Below, piece by piece: positions 63,001 through 64,000 of a stretch of 64,000 bases of DNA. This DNA is from Ignelater luminosus (Eukaryota; Arthropoda; Insecta; Coleoptera; Elateridae). The stretch lies in the NCBI GenBank assembly GCA_011009095.1, contig VTPC01091220.1, positions 186,001 to 250,000 on the forward strand, written 5' to 3'. The notes beneath the pieces are model-generated. The model was not told where the DNA came from. It ran no database searches and saw only the letters and a list, made by a program, of their open reading frames with translations. Position numbers and translations under genes: made by a program. The stretch's first letter is position 1, and each line of letters begins with the position of its first letter.

Positions 63001-64000
63001 GTTGCAATCGGCCATCTGCATCATTTTATTCCAAATGACTGAAGAGAGGCTATTCAGCTTTTAAAGCCGACTTTTCGATGACTTAATAAAGTCTGTCATT
63101 TCAGTTTGCAACCATTACCATGAATGTTTCGGAAAAAAATAGTGTAGTGGTTATCTGCTACCTTCTACATTGCTGTGCAAATGTTATTTTGCTGGTTACC
63201 AGGCGGTGCATCATTTAGTGTTTAGATTGCAATCGTTTAAATCTCCTCGATCTACGCTTGTTATTTAATATTGCAAAAACAGCGGCTACTTTTTAAAATG
63301 GTAGCTTTGGTCTTCTTAGATATTTAGACAAAAAGGGACTCTTGCCCTCTACCCCTCATCGGTCTTCAAGCATTCCATAATACAAAGAATTAAGTTATTT
63401 GAAGAAAATACAAATTCTAACCATCAGACATTCCTCTGGGAAAAATGAGCAGATGCACAAGACTAATCTGATACTTCTTACAGGGAGATCAAAATATTAT
63501 TAACTAAGTCATTGCATTCATTCATTAAAAAGATATATTAGTATAGTTTTCATTCTTCATGTAATTCTTGGTAAGGTGATTAGTGAAAAAGTTGAGTCTT
63601 TACCAAGAAAAGAGTACATTGTCAGCGGTCGATATTAATTTTCTGAAGCCATTTACTGATCTGACCACGTCAAAGCTTTGTATTATTATTTTGTAAAATA
63701 GATATTTTGATAGCTCTCGAAGAAACACATCTCAAACCTGTTAAAGACGGCGTCTGTGCAGCCAAATTTAAACTTCCGAGTACCAACAACAGGTATTTTT
63801 TTAGCTATATTGGGTCCATTTGGTTTCTTCAATTTACTGCGTGATGTTTTTGTATTTCTTTTTTCTCTTTCCCTATTTCTTTTTATTCCTAAAACCTACA
63901 AGTCTTAACATTATTTCACTCATTTTCAATACAGGTTTAAGCTTGAAAAGTTATTTTATTGAGTTCTGTGTATCATCTGTAGCTTTACTCAATTAGAGAT
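63001..64000. other. unassigned AT-rich sequence at the right edge
   Basis: No supported gene, RNA or repeat. Confidence 0.5.

Overview
This is an AT-rich, intron- and repeat-dominated animal chromosome segment, most probably from an insect. Three things point that way: a zinc-finger gene of the Scratch/Snail superfamily, a Tc1/mariner-type element with a 41-residue D2-D3 spacing, and many decayed insect-style non-LTR retrotransposons. Nothing prokaryotic is present (no operons, no ribosome-binding sites, no CRISPR). The assembly carries one 400-base N gap.

The only host gene I can support well is a minus-strand scratch (scrt) orthologue. Its terminal coding exon (39711-40292) encodes five zinc fingers. 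It lies 5.86 kb downstream of a large low-complexity coding exon (46153-47012), and the splice sites and reading phases fit. The extreme N-terminus, where a SNAG repressor motif would be expected, was not found and must lie further upstream, in the N gap or outside the window. Flanking DNA shows no other credible coding exon, which fits a developmental regulator in a wide non-coding landscape. Possible promoter-like patches lie at 48030-48125 and 56830-57150.

The left part (1-38 kb) is a graveyard of mobile elements. From left to right it holds: a non-LTR reverse transcriptase fossil between two diverged direct repeats (0.6-1.7 kb); a nearly intact 1.31-kb DD41D mariner-like transposon with perfect 31-bp inverted repeats and one frameshift (5.3-6.6 kb); a paired non-coding repeat (7.3 and 8.8 kb); and a minus-strand non-LTR element between two GTG-rich patches (9.2-11.8 kb). 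Further on are an RT/RNase H fossil with an internal tandem duplication (16.2-17.3 kb), an RNase H tail (19.9-20.3 kb), an AP-endonuclease fragment (21.8-22.2 kb), a Tc1/mariner relic (23.1-23.6 kb) and a mariner relic (36.7-37.2 kb).

The right part (47-64 kb) holds a plus-strand R1/Jockey-type RT fossil (49.1-50.8 kb), the N gap with identical 47-bp flanks (52.7-53.2 kb), a candidate plus-strand first exon in a GC-rich patch (56.8-57.2 kb), an RT C-terminal relic (59.4 kb), a clean hairpin (60.74 kb), and a GC-rich retrotransposon 3' fragment (61.8-63.0 kb). I found no evidence for an undescribed multi-gene system. The observations most worth following are the scrt gene model, the DD41D element, the paired repeat at 7.3/8.8 kb, the hairpin, and the assembly artefact.
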